Below, in pieces: positions 16,195 through 18,344 of a stretch of 18,344 nt of DNA. A program made the translations under genes and the position numbers. Every line of letters begins with the position of its first letter. Within the stretch, counting starts at the first letter, position 1. Origin of the DNA: an uncultured Asticcacaulis sp. (GTDB lineage Bacteria > Pseudomonadota > Alphaproteobacteria > Caulobacterales > Caulobacteraceae). The notes beneath the pieces are model-generated. The model did no database searches, was not told the origin of the DNA, and saw only the letters and a program-made list of their open reading frames with translations. The stretch is from assembly GCA_946482045.1 (NCBI GenBank), contig CAMLPZ010000050.1, positions 1-18,344 on the forward strand, in the 5' to 3' direction.

Positions 16195-16926
16195 ATGCAC
16201 AATGATTTACAAGAGATGTGGCGCAAGCTCACCGGCTTTTTCGTCCATCTCGATGCAAAAATGTATCGCGCCATCGGCGCGTCCCTCGTCGTACTGGCGC
16301 TCGTCGTCCTGACTTTGCTGGTCAGCCGCTCGGAATGGGGGCAGGCGACCCTGCTGGCGCTGGAAACCTGGATGGCCGGCTATCGCAACTCGCCCATGGC
16401 CGTCTTGGTCGTCACCCTGGTCTTTTGCGTCTCCGCCCTGTTCGGCGCGCCGCAGTTCATCCTGGTCGCAGCGTCGGTCCTGGTTTTCGGGCCGGTCTGG
16501 GGTGGGCTCTACAGCTGGGTCGCCACCGTCGCTTCGGCGGCCATGACCTTCTATATGGGACGGTTCATGGGCCAGGGCCTGCTGCAGAAGTTCGGCGGCA
16601 ACCATGTCGACAAGCTGTCGGGCTATATCGGCCGGAATGCCTTTTCGGCCTCCTTCATCATCCGCAACCTGCCGACGGCGCCTCCTATCGTCGTCAACAT
16701 GGCGTTCGGTGCGACGAAGGCTTCCTTTCCGGCGTTTCTCGCCGGGTGCGCGCTGGGCTCCATACCCAAGATACTGCTGGTGGCCATTCTCGGCGGGTCT
16801 TTGACGGCGTTCCGCGGACCCGATGGCTGGAAAACAGGCCTGCTTCTGGCGCTCCTGGCGCTCGTCTGGCTGGGCGTGATGATCGGGGCGCGCAGACTCT
16901 ATCTTGCGGGCAAGGACCGGGGGTGA
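16195..16926 (+). CDS. TVP38/TMEM64 (DedA-like, VTT domain) membrane protein
   Basis: Protein of 243 residues with hydrophobic segments at about 27-44, 67-84, 86-112, 185-200 and 217-235. The central part shows VTT-domain features: LFGAPQFILVAASVLVFGP, WGGLYSWVATVASAAMTFYMGR and the later IRNLPTAPPIVVNMAFGATK with GCALGSIPKI. The family is thought to move lipids or polyprenyl phosphate across the inner membrane, or to act in membrane integrity, but the activity of this subgroup is not settled. AGAGGGTG precedes the ATG at 16195. It is a single gene, divergent from the aminotransferase across 161 bp. Confidence 0.87.
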   Translation: MHNDLQEMWRKLTGFFVHLDAKMYRAIGASLVVLALVVLTLLVSRSEWGQATLLALETWMAGYRNSPMAVLVVTLVFCVSALFGAPQFILVAASVLVFGPVWGGLYSWVATVASAAMTFYMGRFMGQGLLQKFGGNHVDKLSGYIGRNAFSASFIIRNLPTAPPIVVNMAFGATKASFPAFLAGCALGSIPKILLVAILGGSLTAFRGPDGWKTGLLLALLALVWLGVMIGARRLYLAGKDRG

Positions 16927-18298
<1,372 letters not shown>

Positions 18299-18344
18299 TT
18301 GGTCATAATGGCGTCGCGGTGCGGTCGCACTTGACCGCTAGAGT

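Overview
The window looks like a chromosomal housekeeping stretch of an alphaproteobacterium, most likely in the Caulobacterales (Caulobacter/Asticcacaulis-like). The main pointers are a circularly permuted two-piece tmRNA whose tag starts AANDNF, an SspB of the alphaproteobacterial type, a nadA-nadB-nadC cluster, mreB, and high-GC codon use. The genus is inference. No phage, insertion sequence with transposase, or CRISPR array is visible.

Layout: (1) Bases 3-2320, plus strand: the 3' three-quarters of a UvrD/PcrA helicase, overlapping by one base a small RusA-family nuclease. (2) Bases 2348-6390, minus strand: a DUF72 protein, a large membrane-anchored serine hydrolase (class C beta-lactamase fold) and sspB. 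(3) Bases 6604-7947, plus: a soluble globin-coupled chemoreceptor. (4) Bases 8000-8346, minus: ssrA (split tmRNA) with its promoter. (5) Bases 8487-12146, minus: nadC, nadB, nadA (de novo quinolinate/NAD synthesis) behind a promoter overlapped by two palindromes. A REP-like palindrome sits between nadA and nadB. (6) Bases 12333-13347, plus: dps and arfB, separated by a strong terminator-like hairpin. (7) Bases 13351-16033, minus: a WecA/MraY-like polyprenyl-phosphate sugar-phosphate transferase and an aspartate aminotransferase. A 253-bp inverted-repeat element lies between them. (8) Bases 16195-18298, plus: a TVP38/TMEM64-family membrane protein and mreB.

How the genes relate: three parts of ribosome rescue lie within about 7.5 kb. 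These are tmRNA (tags stalled peptides), SspB (delivers tagged peptides to ClpXP) and ArfB (tmRNA-independent rescue). They are not one operon. Aspartate aminotransferase makes the substrate of NadB, and NadB, NadA and NadC then make nicotinate mononucleotide. MreB and the polyprenyl-phosphate transferase both serve the envelope.

The least explained items are the 253-bp inverted-repeat element with covarying hairpins, the paired palindromes at the nadA promoter, the inverted repeat before dps, and the unusual architecture of the serine hydrolase. I see no clearly new multi-gene system.
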